Origin: Paenibacillus hemerocallicola
GTDB taxonomy: Bacteria > Bacillota > Bacilli > Paenibacillales > NBRC-103111
Assembly (NCBI RefSeq): GCF_006265175.1
Contig: NZ_VDCQ01000002.1
Coordinates: 124,001-188,000, forward strand
Length of the DNA stretch: 64,000 nucleotides
Direction of reading: 5' to 3'
Positions 1 to 8,255 of this stretch are shown here, one piece after another; position 1 is the stretch's first letter; every line of letters starts with the position of its first letter. Below the pieces are notes generated by a model that was not told the origin of the DNA, made no database searches, and saw nothing but the letters and a program-made list of their open reading frames with translations. The position numbers and the translations under genes were made by a program.

Positions 1-1
1 C

Positions 2-451
2 ATCCTGTTTATCGATACGGTAAGGATGGAGCAGGTCGTAACGAATTTGCTGGACAACGCTCTCAAATTTACGCCCCAAGGAGGGACGGTTCGGCTATCC
101 GGACGACTGTCCGCACAGCCTCCCGATTCGGTTACGGCATTCAAGTCCGCCAAGGCGAACACCCCGCCGTACTGGTTCACCTTGACGGTGGAAGATACGG
201 GCAAGGGCATCGAGCCGAACGATCTCCCGTTCATATTCGAACGGTTTTTCCGTGCCGGCAATGCGGATTCGCATGCCGTGTCGGGAGCCGGACTGGGCTT
301 GGCCATCTCCAGGGAAATTGTCAGCCAGCACAACGGCCAAATCGGCGCCGACAGCGAGGCGGGCAGAGGAAGCCGGTTTCACTTCTCCGTTCCGGCGTAT
401 GACGGTTCGATGTCGGCTGACGGAACGATTGCACTACCCGCCGGCTCTTGA
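2..451 (+). CDS. Sensor histidine kinase, C-terminal part (cut by window edge)
   Basis: Only the catalytic ATP-binding domain is present. The frame is open to the first base and upstream codons still read as kinase sequence, so the gene begins outside the window and the ATG at 26 is internal. The HATPase_c boxes appear in order: N-box NLLDNALKFTP, G1 box VEDTGKGI, F-box FIFERFFRA and G2 box GAGLGLAIS. The domain autophosphorylates a conserved histidine in the missing part. Spacing and boxes fit a membrane-bound OmpR-partner kinase (PhoR/VicK type). Its partner cannot be told from the window; the nearest OmpR-type regulator (3330-4061) is on the other strand. About 80 bp separate it from the siaB-like gene. 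Confidence 0.9.
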   Translation: MLFIDTVRMEQVVTNLLDNALKFTPQGGTVRLSGRLSAQPPDSVTAFKSAKANTPPYWFTLTVEDTGKGIEPNDLPFIFERFFRAGNADSHAVSGAGLGLAISREIVSQHNGQIGADSEAGRGSRFHFSVPAYDGSMSADGTIALPAGS

Positions 452-530
452 CCGAAGGAAATGCTCTCCCCATTCGTCCCTTTTCCTGATACACTAGTAA
501 GGATCATACTGTTACCGGGAGGAAGATGCT

Positions 531-1076
531 TTGCAGCTAAATTTATTGACCGTCCAGAACATGTTGAGGGAATACGGAATTTTGATCAGCTTTGCCGGAA
601 AGCTGTCGCAGGGCTTGATCGAGGAATATGGCGCAGCCGTCAAGTCGTACCTGGAGTCGGAGGAACGGCCGCAAAACGAAATATTCCATATTTTCTCGAT
701 CTTTATCGAGCAGACGCAAAATATTAAAGATTACTGCTCCATCAAGCAGGACAGCCTATTCTCCGATACGATAGCCCTATCCAGCATCGTTACGATCGGC
801 AAAACCGGCAACGGCCATTTCATCTGCTCCGGCAACGTCGTTGAGAAGGAGGATCTCGCCAAGCTTACCGGCAGAATCGACCTATTGACCGCGATGGATA
901 AAGCTGCGTTGAAACAGCTGTACAAAGAAAAGCTTCGCCAGGAACTCCCCGAGGGGTCGGACAGCGCCGGACTCGGTTTGATCGATATCGCCCGCAAAGC
1001 GCGGGATCCGCTCGAATATTCGGTTACGGAGCTGAACGAACATTTGTCGTTTTTCACCTTGAAGGCGGTCCTATAG
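531..1076 (+). CDS. siaB: SiaB-family protein kinase (DUF6272)
   Basis: A 181-residue soluble protein resembling SiaB, the kinase that phosphorylates SiaC in the Pseudomonas SiaABCD threonine partner-switch. I recognise the family by overall sequence character and by gene order (followed by SiaC-like and SiaA-like genes), not by a classical kinase motif. The start is TTG at 531, preceded by GGGAGGAAG about 5 bases upstream; no ATG lies in a suitable position. It is the first gene of a tight three-gene operon (11 bp to the next start). No membrane segment is visible. The gene symbol is by homology and context only. Confidence 0.75.
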   Translation: MQLNLLTVQNMLREYGILISFAGKLSQGLIEEYGAAVKSYLESEERPQNEIFHIFSIFIEQTQNIKDYCSIKQDSLFSDTIALSSIVTIGKTGNGHFICSGNVVEKEDLAKLTGRIDLLTAMDKAALKQLYKEKLRQELPEGSDSAGLGLIDIARKARDPLEYSVTELNEHLSFFTLKAVL

Positions 1077-1087
1077 GAGTGAACAAC

Positions 1088-1477
1088 ATGCAACGATACT
1101 TTATTTCCGAGACGAAAAGCTCCCCTGCCATCGATTTCGACCCTGCAACAAACCTGCTTGCCTTGATCGGGCAATCTTACCCCGAGAACGCATTCAAATT
1201 TTATGAACCTATTCTCGAATGGGCTGACGGTTATTTGGCTCAGCTGTCGCCTGACGTAGAGGCGATCCTCGAGTTTCAGATGCCGTATATGAACACGAGC
1301 AGCACGAAATGCCTCATGATGCTTCTGGACAAGTTCGATTCCGCCTATTCGCAAGGCAAACGAGTGGCCGTCCGTTGGATTTGCAACGCCGACAACGAGA
1401 GCGAATTCGAATGCGCGGAAGAGCTGAAGGAAGACCTGAGTCTGCCGTTCGACATCCTGACCAAAGAGGTAGGTTGA
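1088..1477 (+). CDS. siaC: SiaC-family phospho-switch protein (DUF1987)
   Basis: A 129-residue protein of the DUF1987/SiaC family. In Pseudomonas, unphosphorylated SiaC binds and activates a diguanylate cyclase, and the SiaB kinase and SiaA phosphatase set its state. The family's conserved stretch YMNTSSTK lies at residues 67-74 and contains the hydroxyl residues around the known phospho-threonine. I chose ATG 1088 over the in-frame GTG 1079 because AGGAG at 1075-1079 overlaps the GTG but is well spaced for the ATG. The stop is 2 bp before the siaA start, indicating translational coupling. No siaD-like cyclase follows. Confidence 0.85.
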   Translation: MQRYFISETKSSPAIDFDPATNLLALIGQSYPENAFKFYEPILEWADGYLAQLSPDVEAILEFQMPYMNTSSTKCLMMLLDKFDSAYSQGKRVAVRWICNADNESEFECAEELKEDLSLPFDILTKEVG

Positions 1478-1479
1478 TA

Positions 1480-3333
1480 ATGAAACGGGCTGTCGCCTCC
1501 CGACGCTCCGCGATACGCAACGACCCGCTCTACGATTCCGGGGTTGCGAAGGTGTCCGCATTTGCCGCCGGATTGCTTGTCGTATCGATTATATTAACAG
1601 GCGTACTATCTTATTACATAACCAAAGGACAATCGGTCAAAAAACTGAAGGAAAACGATCTCGATTATATAGCGGCCTCCATAACCGCCAAAATAAGCGG
1701 AACGATCGAGAGAGCGGCGGAAACGAGCCGTATTTTCGCGGAGGACCACGAAGTCCGCGAATGGATATCGGGCGGGGAGAAAAAAGACGCCACAGGCGTA
1801 GCCGTGCTCGACAAGCTGCGCAGGTTGAAGGAGCAGTTTCATTATGACAATTCCTTCATTGTCAGCGTTCCGAGCGGCAACTACTGGTCCGAAGACGGCG
1901 CCGTCATCGATGTGATGTCCGTCAATGATCCGGACGACAAATGGTTTTTCGATTATTTGAAGTCCGGCAAAGACTTCAAGTATGACATCGACCGCAACGA
2001 GGAGCGAAACGACACGTTCGTCTTCGTCAACGCCTTGTCTAAGAACGAAGGCAAGCCGCATGCGATCGTGGGAGTGGGCTTCAGCCTACGGGATTTGTCC
2101 GGGAAATTCGAGGAATACAAATACGGCAAGGACGGAAGCTTGTGGCTGACCGACCAGTCGGGCACGATCTATTTGTCGGACGAGCTGGACCAGAACGGCC
2201 GGAACATCAGCGACTATTTGCCTCCCGATACGGCGCGGAAAGTACGGAGCTTGACGGGCCAGAGCCAGGAGGCGCTGGAATACCGGTCTGCGGACGGCAG
2301 AACGAACGATCTGGTCGCCTTGCCGATCCCGACTACGGAATGGACGCTCGTCGTGTCGGTGGACCGCGAGGAAGCGATCTCGTTTCTCAAGACGATCCAG
2401 GCCCAGACCGCGATTGCCGTCGCCATCGCGCTGTTTTCCGTCGTATTTTTCTTCTATTATACATCCCGCAAGCTGGCCGATCCGTTCAAGCGGGCGGTTG
2501 CCCTCAACCAGGAGCTGGAGAAGCAAATCTCGCACAGAACGAAGGAGCTTGAGGAGCAGAACGTGAAAATACTCGACAGTATCGATTACGCCAGCCGAAT
2601 ACTCATATCGGCGCTCCCCTCCGAAACCGAGCTTCGGGAAGCGCTGCCCGACCACTTCGTGTTATGGAAGCCGCGAGACTTGGTCGGAGGAGACTTTTAC
2701 TGGATCAAGCGGGTCGAGAAAGGGTTTATTATTGCGGTAGGAGATTGTACGGGTCACGGCGTACCGGGAGCGCTCATGTCGATCATGACCGTATCGCTGC
2801 TGGATCAAATCGTCGATCGCATCGAATCGGACGATCCCGGCCTTATTTTGTCGCAGCTCAACCGCTCGATCAAGCAAATGCTGAATCAGGAAGGCAAGGA
2901 CGGCTTGACCGACGACGGCGTCGATATCGGGATGTGCCTGATCACGCCGGAGAAGACGATTTACGCCGGGGCGGGATGCACGCTGTACATCCGGAAGCCT
3001 GACCATCTGCAAGAAGTGGATGGGCACCGGAGAGCGATCGGATATCGGAAGACACCGTCCGATCATGTGTACGAGAGCATTTCCGTGACGATCGGACCCG
3101 AAGATGTCGTCTACTTGACAACGGATGGATTGGCCGACCAGAACGGCGGGGACAAAAACTACTCCTTCGGCAAGACGAGGTGGAAACAGTGGATCGAATC
3201 GAACGGAGGAGCTCCTCTGCAGGAGCAGAAGCAGCTTCTGCTCGCGGAATTGGATCGTTATCGGGGAACCGAACCGCAAAGGGACGATATTACCGTTCTC
3301 GGATTCAGGCTCGCCCGATCTGACCGGCATTAG
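1480..3333 (+). CDS. siaA: SiaA-like membrane PP2C/SpoIIE-family phosphatase
   Basis: A 617-residue membrane phosphatase expected to dephosphorylate the SiaC-like protein in response to an external signal. In order: a short cytoplasmic N-terminus, a transmembrane helix near residues 24-46, an extracellular Cache-type sensor (about 50-305), a second helix (about 309-328), a linker rich in Glu/Lys, and a PP2C/SpoIIE phosphatase domain from about 385. Metal-binding motifs GGDFYW (near 402), DCTGHG (near 420) and a C-terminal DDITVLGF are intact, so it should be active. A longer in-frame reading from 1309 overlaps siaC; ATG 1480 fits the operon. The stop overlaps the stop of the convergent response regulator by 4 bp. 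Confidence 0.85.
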   Translation: MKRAVASRRSAIRNDPLYDSGVAKVSAFAAGLLVVSIILTGVLSYYITKGQSVKKLKENDLDYIAASITAKISGTIERAAETSRIFAEDHEVREWISGGEKKDATGVAVLDKLRRLKEQFHYDNSFIVSVPSGNYWSEDGAVIDVMSVNDPDDKWFFDYLKSGKDFKYDIDRNEERNDTFVFVNALSKNEGKPHAIVGVGFSLRDLSGKFEEYKYGKDGSLWLTDQSGTIYLSDELDQNGRNISDYLPPDTARKVRSLTGQSQEALEYRSADGRTNDLVALPIPTTEWTLVVSVDREEAISFLKTIQAQTAIAVAIALFSVVFFFYYTSRKLADPFKRAVALNQELEKQISHRTKELEEQNVKILDSIDYASRILISALPSETELREALPDHFVLWKPRDLVGGDFYWIKRVEKGFIIAVGDCTGHGVPGALMSIMTVSLLDQIVDRIESDDPGLILSQLNRSIKQMLNQEGKDGLTDDGVDIGMCLITPEKTIYAGAGCTLYIRKPDHLQEVDGHRRAIGYRKTPSDHVYESISVTIGPEDVVYLTTDGLADQNGGDKNYSFGKTRWKQWIESNGGAPLQEQKQLLLAELDRYRGTEPQRDDITVLGFRLARSDRH

Positions 3334-4061
3334 TGGGCGCCGCCTTCATACCGGTAACCCATGCCTCGCACGCTGACGATAAAACGCGGCTCGGCCGGGT
3401 TATGCTCCAGCTTTTTCCGCATATTGTAAATGTGCACCATGACCGTTCTCGGATCGTCGTTGCTGTCGCTGCCCCATACTTGCTCGTACAGCTCGGAAGC
3501 CGCGAATACTTCGTTCGGATGACTGGCCATAAACGCGAGCAGCTGGAATTCCTTGGCCGATAGACGTACTTCTTGACCGTCCGCATGGACGGTCATTTTT
3601 TTCGGGTCTATATAGATCCCTTCCGCCGGAATCGCCGGTTCTGCGATACGGGTACCGGGAGCGGCAGCTTCATAACGCCGGTAAATCGGCGCTCTGCGCA
3701 AATTCGCTTTTACCCGGGCCACGACTACGGCCGGGTCGAACGGTTTCGGAATGTAATCGTCGGCCCCCAGATTCAGGCCTTGCACGATGTCCTCCGCTTC
3801 CCCTCGAGCACTGACGAAGACGATCGGCACATTGGACACGCTGCGAATTTGCTCGCATACTTCCAGTCCGTCGACACCCGGCAGCTGAATGTCCAGAAGG
3901 ACCAGGTTCGGCCGTGCCGTTTCAAATTGGCGCAAAGCGGTAATGCCGTCCGTCGCTTCAACCGTGCGGTAGCCGTGTTTAATCAAGTAGAGCCGAAGCA
4001 GCTCGCGAATTTCGTTATCGTCCTCGACGATAAGCACCGTAGCATTTTCCGCAGATTCCAA
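3330..4061 (-). CDS. OmpR/PhoB-family response regulator
   Basis: A 243-residue response regulator. The receiver has the acidic pair VEDDNE, the phosphoacceptor in LVLLDIQLPG, and the conserved Lys in YIPKPF. The winged-helix DNA-binding domain ends in RGMGYRYEG, typical of the OmpR/PhoB class. I chose TTG at 4061 because GGGAGGG lies 7 bases upstream; an in-frame ATG at 4082 would place this ribosome site inside the coding region. No cognate kinase lies next to it on the same strand; the partial kinase at the left edge is a possible partner. It converges with the SiaA-like gene. Confidence 0.88.
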   Translation of the reverse strand: MESAENATVLIVEDDNEIRELLRLYLIKHGYRTVEATDGITALRQFETARPNLVLLDIQLPGVDGLEVCEQIRSVSNVPIVFVSARGEAEDIVQGLNLGADDYIPKPFDPAVVVARVKANLRRAPIYRRYEAAAPGTRIAEPAIPAEGIYIDPKKMTVHADGQEVRLSAKEFQLLAFMASHPNEVFAASELYEQVWGSDSNDDPRTVMVHIYNMRKKLEHNPAEPRFIVSVRGMGYRYEGGAH

Positions 4062-4146
4062 TCGTATTCCCTCCCAATCCATGCTGCATACCTGTCTTTT
4101 TAATTCTACCATTTGCGCACGAATAACGCCACGGACCCGAAACGGC

Positions 4147-4176
4147 AAAAAGTCGGGCAGCGTAAGCTTGCCCGAC
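4147..4176 (-). terminator. Rho-independent terminator after the fumC operon
   Basis: On the minus strand, an 8-bp stem (GTCGGGCA / TGCCCGAC) with a 9-base loop is followed by TTTTTG. It lies 25 bp past the stop of the 115-residue gene. Confidence 0.85.
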
Positions 4177-4200
4177 CTGCTTATATGGACTCGTGAATGT

Positions 4201-4548
4201 TCACAGCTCTTCCGAAAATTCCAAATCGACGAGCAAATATCCGTTCTCCAGGCTCTCCGCAGGCAGAGGCAGTCCTTGCACCTCATCCGTTATCCCTTTG
4301 CAGCGAAACGTCAGCTGGCACGTATGCTTTCCTTTATCCCGCTTCAGGTTGACGGAAAACCGGCGTATCGATTCCAACAGCTGCTCGTATGCGTCGCTTC
4401 CTTTCAGGTCGAACAAAAATACGTCGGCGGCCAGCTCGAGGCCGTCTATCGATTCGTTGACCGTAACGGTAGCGGTCCACGGCTTGGAATAGCTGTGCTC
4501 CAGTTGAAACCCGTACAAATCCCGCGTAATCGGGAGCGCGTTCCACAT
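4201..4548 (-). CDS. Hypothetical protein co-transcribed with fumC
   Basis: A 115-residue soluble protein of unknown function. It has no signal peptide, no membrane helix and no motif I recognise; it is rich in charged residues and looks like an all-beta or alpha/beta fold. Its ATG lies 6 bp after the fumC stop codon, within reach of the AGGGGGG at the end of fumC, so translation is probably coupled. A strong terminator follows. Reading-frame integrity, the ribosome site and the shared operon support a real gene. Confidence 0.65.
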   Translation of the reverse strand: MWNALPITRDLYGFQLEHSYSKPWTATVTVNESIDGLELAADVFLFDLKGSDAYEQLLESIRRFSVNLKRDKGKHTCQLTFRCKGITDEVQGLPLPAESLENGYLLVDLEFSEEL

Positions 4549-4554
4549 GCCCGT

Positions 4555-5946
4555 TCAATCCCCCCTCGGATGGATCATTTCTTCCGGACGGACGAATCGG
4601 TCGAACTGCTCCTCGGTCAGCAGCCCGCTCCGGATTGCCGCTTCTTTCAGCGTCAATCCTTCCAGGTGCGCCGTCTTGGCGACCTTCGCCGCATTCTCGT
4701 ACCCGATATGCGGATTAAGCGCCGTTACGAGCATGAGCGATCGCTCCATATGAGAACGGATAACTTCACGGTTCGGCTCGATGCCTAAGGCGCAATGGTC
4801 ATGGAACGAATGGATCGCATCGGCCAGCAGACAGGCGGATTGCAGGAAATTGTAAATGATGACCGGCTTGAATACATTCAGCTCAAAGTTGCCCTGGCTT
4901 GCCGCGAAGCCGATCGCGGCATCGTTTCCCATCACCTGGCAAACGACCATCGTCATCGCTTCGCTTTGCGTCGGGTTCACTTTCCCCGGCATAATCGAGC
5001 TGCCCGGCTCGTTTTCCGGAATCGAGATTTCACCGAGCCCGCTGCGCGGTCCGCTTGCCAGCCAGCGCACGTCATTGGCGATTTTCATCAGATCGGCGGC
5101 CAGCGCCTTCAGCGCGCCATGAACGTACACAAGCTCGTCATGGCTGGTCAACGCGTGGAACTTGTTATCCGCGGATACGAACGTTTTGCCCGTCTGCTTG
5201 CCCAGCTCTTCCGCGACCAAAGCTCCGAATCTCGGGTGCGCGTTAATCCCCGTTCCGACTGCCGTCCCGCCGATCGCCAGCTCCGAGAGCGACTTCGAGC
5301 TTTCCAGGATCATCGATTCCGTCTTCTCGAGCATCCGGTGCCAGCCGCTGATTTCCTGTCCGAGCGTCAGCGGGGTGGCGTCCTGCAGATGGGTTCTGCC
5401 GATTTTGATTATATCGCGGAACGATTCGCTTTTGGCTCGCAGCGTCGTTTTCAGCTTTTGGATCGCCGGAAGCACCCGGTCTTCGATGGCGACGAGGGCG
5501 GCCGCATGCATCGCCGTCGGGAACGTATCGTTGGAGCTTTGCGATTTGTTCACATCGTCGTTCGGATGAATTTTCGCGTCGCTTCCTTTATCTTTGAGTA
5601 TAGCGTTGGCGCGGTTGGCAATGACTTCGTTGACGTTCATGTTGGACTGAGTGCCGCTGCCGGTCTGCCATACGACAAGCGGAAAGTGGTCGTCCCATTG
5701 TCCCGCTATGATTTCATCCGCGGCCGAGACGATCGCTTCGGCTTTATCGGCCCCCAGCTTGCCCAGCTTCAGGTTGGCCAAAGCCGCGCTTTTCTTCAGC
5801 ATGGCGAATACGCGGATAAGCTCGATCGGCATCCGCTCCGTGCCGATCTTGAAATTTTCGAAGCTGCGTTGGGTTTGCGCGGCCCACAGCTTGTCGGCGG
5901 GTACCTGTACTTCCCCGAGCGTATCTTTCTCGATTCTGTATTCCAT
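4555..5946 (-). CDS. fumC: Class II fumarate hydratase
   Basis: A 463-residue fumarase of the iron-independent class II type, which interconverts fumarate and malate in the TCA cycle as a cytosolic homotetramer. The superfamily signature [13 protein letters not shown] and the active-site regions [13 protein letters not shown] and [12 protein letters not shown] are present, and the length matches the family. TGGAGGAATCGCC precedes the ATG. Its promoter contains a perfect Fur-type palindrome (see 6055-6084), suggesting induction on iron limitation. A small gene of unknown function follows in the same transcript. Confidence 0.97.
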   Translation of the reverse strand: MEYRIEKDTLGEVQVPADKLWAAQTQRSFENFKIGTERMPIELIRVFAMLKKSAALANLKLGKLGADKAEAIVSAADEIIAGQWDDHFPLVVWQTGSGTQSNMNVNEVIANRANAILKDKGSDAKIHPNDDVNKSQSSNDTFPTAMHAAALVAIEDRVLPAIQKLKTTLRAKSESFRDIIKIGRTHLQDATPLTLGQEISGWHRMLEKTESMILESSKSLSELAIGGTAVGTGINAHPRFGALVAEELGKQTGKTFVSADNKFHALTSHDELVYVHGALKALAADLMKIANDVRWLASGPRSGLGEISIPENEPGSSIMPGKVNPTQSEAMTMVVCQVMGNDAAIGFAASQGNFELNVFKPVIIYNFLQSACLLADAIHSFHDHCALGIEPNREVIRSHMERSLMLVTALNPHIGYENAAKVAKTAHLEGLTLKEAAIRSGLLTEEQFDRFVRPEEMIHPRGD

Positions 5947-6054
5947 GGCGATTCCTCCATTCTATGTAGCAGTGCCTGCTGCGATTCATACGGAAACCGC
6001 GAACGCTGCATCCTTTCCATTGTTTCCGAATGGCTGCGATCGCAATCTACAATC

Positions 6055-6084
6055 AGTTTAAGTGATAATGATTATCATTGTCAA
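6055..6084 (-). promoter_or_regulatory. fumC promoter with an internal Fur box
   Basis: Read on the minus strand: -35 TTGACA (6079-6084), an 18-bp spacer, then -10 TAAACT (6055-6060), about 110 bp before fumC. The spacer contains a perfect 7-1-7 palindrome TGATAATGATTATCA (6063-6077), which matches the classic Fur operator. Fur bound here would block RNA polymerase directly. Confidence 0.8.
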
Positions 6085-6118
6085 ATATTTTTACTACGGC
6101 CGTCTACTTTATTAAAGC

Positions 6119-6156
6119 AAAAAAAGCCGCCGGAAACATAGTTGTTTCCGGACGGC
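6119..6156 (-). terminator. Rho-independent terminator of the first ABC exporter gene
   Basis: On the minus strand, the stem GCCGTCCGGAAAC / GTTTCCGGCGGC (one mismatch) with a 6-base loop is followed by seven T residues. It begins 15 bp past the stop of the ABC exporter gene. Confidence 0.9.
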
Positions 6157-6170
6157 TTTCGGCCGATCCG

Positions 6171-8105
6171 TTATGACAGCAGCATCTGCTTCATCCCTTT
6201 GGGACGCATCGCCTTCAATTGCTTCTCGTACAAATCTTTGTACAAGCCGCCTTTCCTCAGCAGCTGCTCGTGAGTTCCCGCTTCGGCGACTTCTCCGTTA
6301 TCCATTACGATGATCTGATCGGCCCGCACGACGGTGGCCAGCCGGTGGGCGATAACGAACGTAGTACGGTTTTTCATCAAATTGTTCAGAGCTTCTGTAA
6401 CGAGCTCTTCGGACTCGGCGTCGAGAGCCGAGGTCGCTTCGTCGAGTATGAGAATGCGCGGATTTTTGAGCAGCGCCCTGGCGATGGCGAGCCGCTGCTT
6501 CTGTCCCCCGGACAGTCTCACACCCCGTTCGCCCATTACGGTATCGTAGCCCTTCTCCCATTTCGAGACGAAATCGTGAGCATTGGCCGCTTTGGCCGCT
6601 TCGTATACTTCCTGCATGGGAGCATCCGGACGCCCGTAAGCGATATTCTCATAGACTGTGCCGGAGAACAGGATATTGTCCTGCAGCACGACCGCTATTT
6701 GCTTGCGCAAATCGTAGATGTCATACTCCTTGATATTGCGGCCGTCCAAGTATACGGCACCCTCGTCCACATCGTAGAATCGCGGTATAAAGTTGATCAG
6801 CGTCGACTTGCCCGCTCCGCTCGGACCGACCAGCGCGATCACCTGTCCGGGCTTGGCGTGGAAGTTGATCCCTTTGAGCGCGATTCTCGATTCGGTCGTA
6901 GTCGGCAGCGGGTCCGGCTTCGTCTTTGGCGGAAGCCAATAAAACGATTTGGGCGGCTTCTGCCGTTCGATAATATCGGGATCGAACACGGCTTTCGGGT
7001 CTTTGGGCACGGGAAGCTCCGTCTCGTAAGTGAAGGAGACATTCTCGAAGCGGATGTCGCCTTTGCACGACCCGATTCGGACCGGATTGTCGGCATTTTT
7101 CACATCGGGCTCGATGTCCAGCACCTCGAAAATCCGCTCGATGTTCGTCATCGCATTCTGGATCGTCACATTCACCTCGGCGAACCGTTGGATCGGTCCG
7201 TATAGCTGACCCAGGTACGCGTTGAAAGCAATGAGCGAGCCGACCGTCATATGGCCTTTCAATACGAGTGCTCCGCCCACGGACCACGTTATAAGCGTAC
7301 CCGAGTATCCGACCGTCTGGCTGATCCGTCCCAGCGTATTGGAGAGCATCTGAGCGGACATCGAATGGTTCACGTGCTGGTCCGACTGCTTGTCGAACCG
7401 GGCCAGCTCCGTCTGCTCGCGGTTGAACGATTGGACGATCTTCATCCCCGATATGCGCTCCACGAGCACGCCGGATATGCGCTCCATCTGCCGGTTGACC
7501 GACCGGGAAGCGAACCGGATCCGCACGTTCAGGTTCGTAAAGGTCAAATAATAAATCGGGAGTATCCATAAGGACAACAGAGCCAGCTTCCAGCTCAAGG
7601 AAAACAGAAAACAGGCGGCGAATACGACCATGATCAAATCGAAAGCCACGTTGATGACGTTCGAGCCGACCAAGTTTTGCGCCCCGTTCACATCGTTGAT
7701 CACCCGGGACAAAATGCTGCCGACCTGCCTGCTGTCGTAAAACCGCTGCGACAGCTTCTGGATATGCTCATACAACTGCCTGCGAATTCCAGCCACCATT
7801 CGGGCGCCGAGCCGCGACATGACATTGTTGCGGGCAAAAGTCACAACGACGCTGAGTGCATACAGACTGGCAAAAATCGTTACGACACGCTGCAGCGTCC
7901 ATCCGGAATCCGATTGCCCAAGTACGTCGTCGATCAAAATTTTCGTCAACCACGGACCTGTAAGCGGAACTACGAATTGCAGCAGGCCCAGGGCGACGAT
8001 CGCCATCAAGTAGTACCGGTACGGCTTCACGAATTGCAAGTACCGGCGCACGAGCCTCTTGTTGTCCTGGTCGATCGTCTCCTGTGAGTCACCCGCGTTT
8101 TTCAC
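6171..8105 (-). CDS. ABC exporter, fused permease and ATPase (paralogue 1)
   Basis: A 644-residue type IV (MsbA/BmrA-like) exporter half-transporter. The N-terminal six-helix membrane domain (about 30-335) is followed by an ATPase domain with Walker A GPSGAGKST, signature LSGGQKQR, Walker B ILILDEATSALD and switch His in IAHRL, all intact, so it could work as a homodimer. An extra segment of about 45 residues rich in Pro/Lys (around PKSFYWLPPK) sits between the first ATPase strand (VSFTYE) and LKGINF. The start is GTG with AAGGGGGAG 7 bases upstream. It is a close paralogue of the gene at 9272-11206. The substrate (lipid, drug or peptide) cannot be told. Confidence 0.9.
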   Translation of the reverse strand: MKNAGDSQETIDQDNKRLVRRYLQFVKPYRYYLMAIVALGLLQFVVPLTGPWLTKILIDDVLGQSDSGWTLQRVVTIFASLYALSVVVTFARNNVMSRLGARMVAGIRRQLYEHIQKLSQRFYDSRQVGSILSRVINDVNGAQNLVGSNVINVAFDLIMVVFAACFLFSLSWKLALLSLWILPIYYLTFTNLNVRIRFASRSVNRQMERISGVLVERISGMKIVQSFNREQTELARFDKQSDQHVNHSMSAQMLSNTLGRISQTVGYSGTLITWSVGGALVLKGHMTVGSLIAFNAYLGQLYGPIQRFAEVNVTIQNAMTNIERIFEVLDIEPDVKNADNPVRIGSCKGDIRFENVSFTYETELPVPKDPKAVFDPDIIERQKPPKSFYWLPPKTKPDPLPTTTESRIALKGINFHAKPGQVIALVGPSGAGKSTLINFIPRFYDVDEGAVYLDGRNIKEYDIYDLRKQIAVVLQDNILFSGTVYENIAYGRPDAPMQEVYEAAKAANAHDFVSKWEKGYDTVMGERGVRLSGGQKQRLAIARALLKNPRILILDEATSALDAESEELVTEALNNLMKNRTTFVIAHRLATVVRADQIIVMDNGEVAEAGTHEQLLRKGGLYKDLYEKQLKAMRPKGMKQMLLS

Positions 8106-8218
8106 GCTGTCTCCCCCTTGAGCGGCTACCTTTCCCGCTGCGAGCTAAAGTAATTGCCATCATCTGGCCTTCATCCGTCGAATACATGAACTAGACTTGT
8201 TTATTATAGGAGCGAAAC

Positions 8219-8236
8219 TGTGAAGATTGTGTGAAG
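8219..8236. promoter_or_regulatory. Direct repeat TGTGAAG with 11-bp period upstream of ABC exporter 1
   Basis: TGTGAAG-ATTG-TGTGAAG: two 7-bp repeats one helical turn apart, about 115 bp upstream of the exporter. An 11-bp direct-repeat period is typical of OmpR-family regulator sites. The same TGTGAAGATTG occurs upstream of the paralogous exporter at 11280. A TATAAT-like sequence lies nearby on the minus strand (RC of 8203-8208). Confidence 0.45.
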
Positions 8237-8255
8237 GAAAAAAGCCGTTCCGGAC

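Noticed and set aside
4795-6141. 448-residue plus-strand frame opposite fumC
   Set aside because: Antisense shadow of fumC with no ribosome site or recognisable domain.
8106-8218. Riboswitch or small RNA upstream of the first ABC exporter
   Set aside because: I could not find a conserved fold or terminator/antiterminator pair; only the direct repeat is supported.
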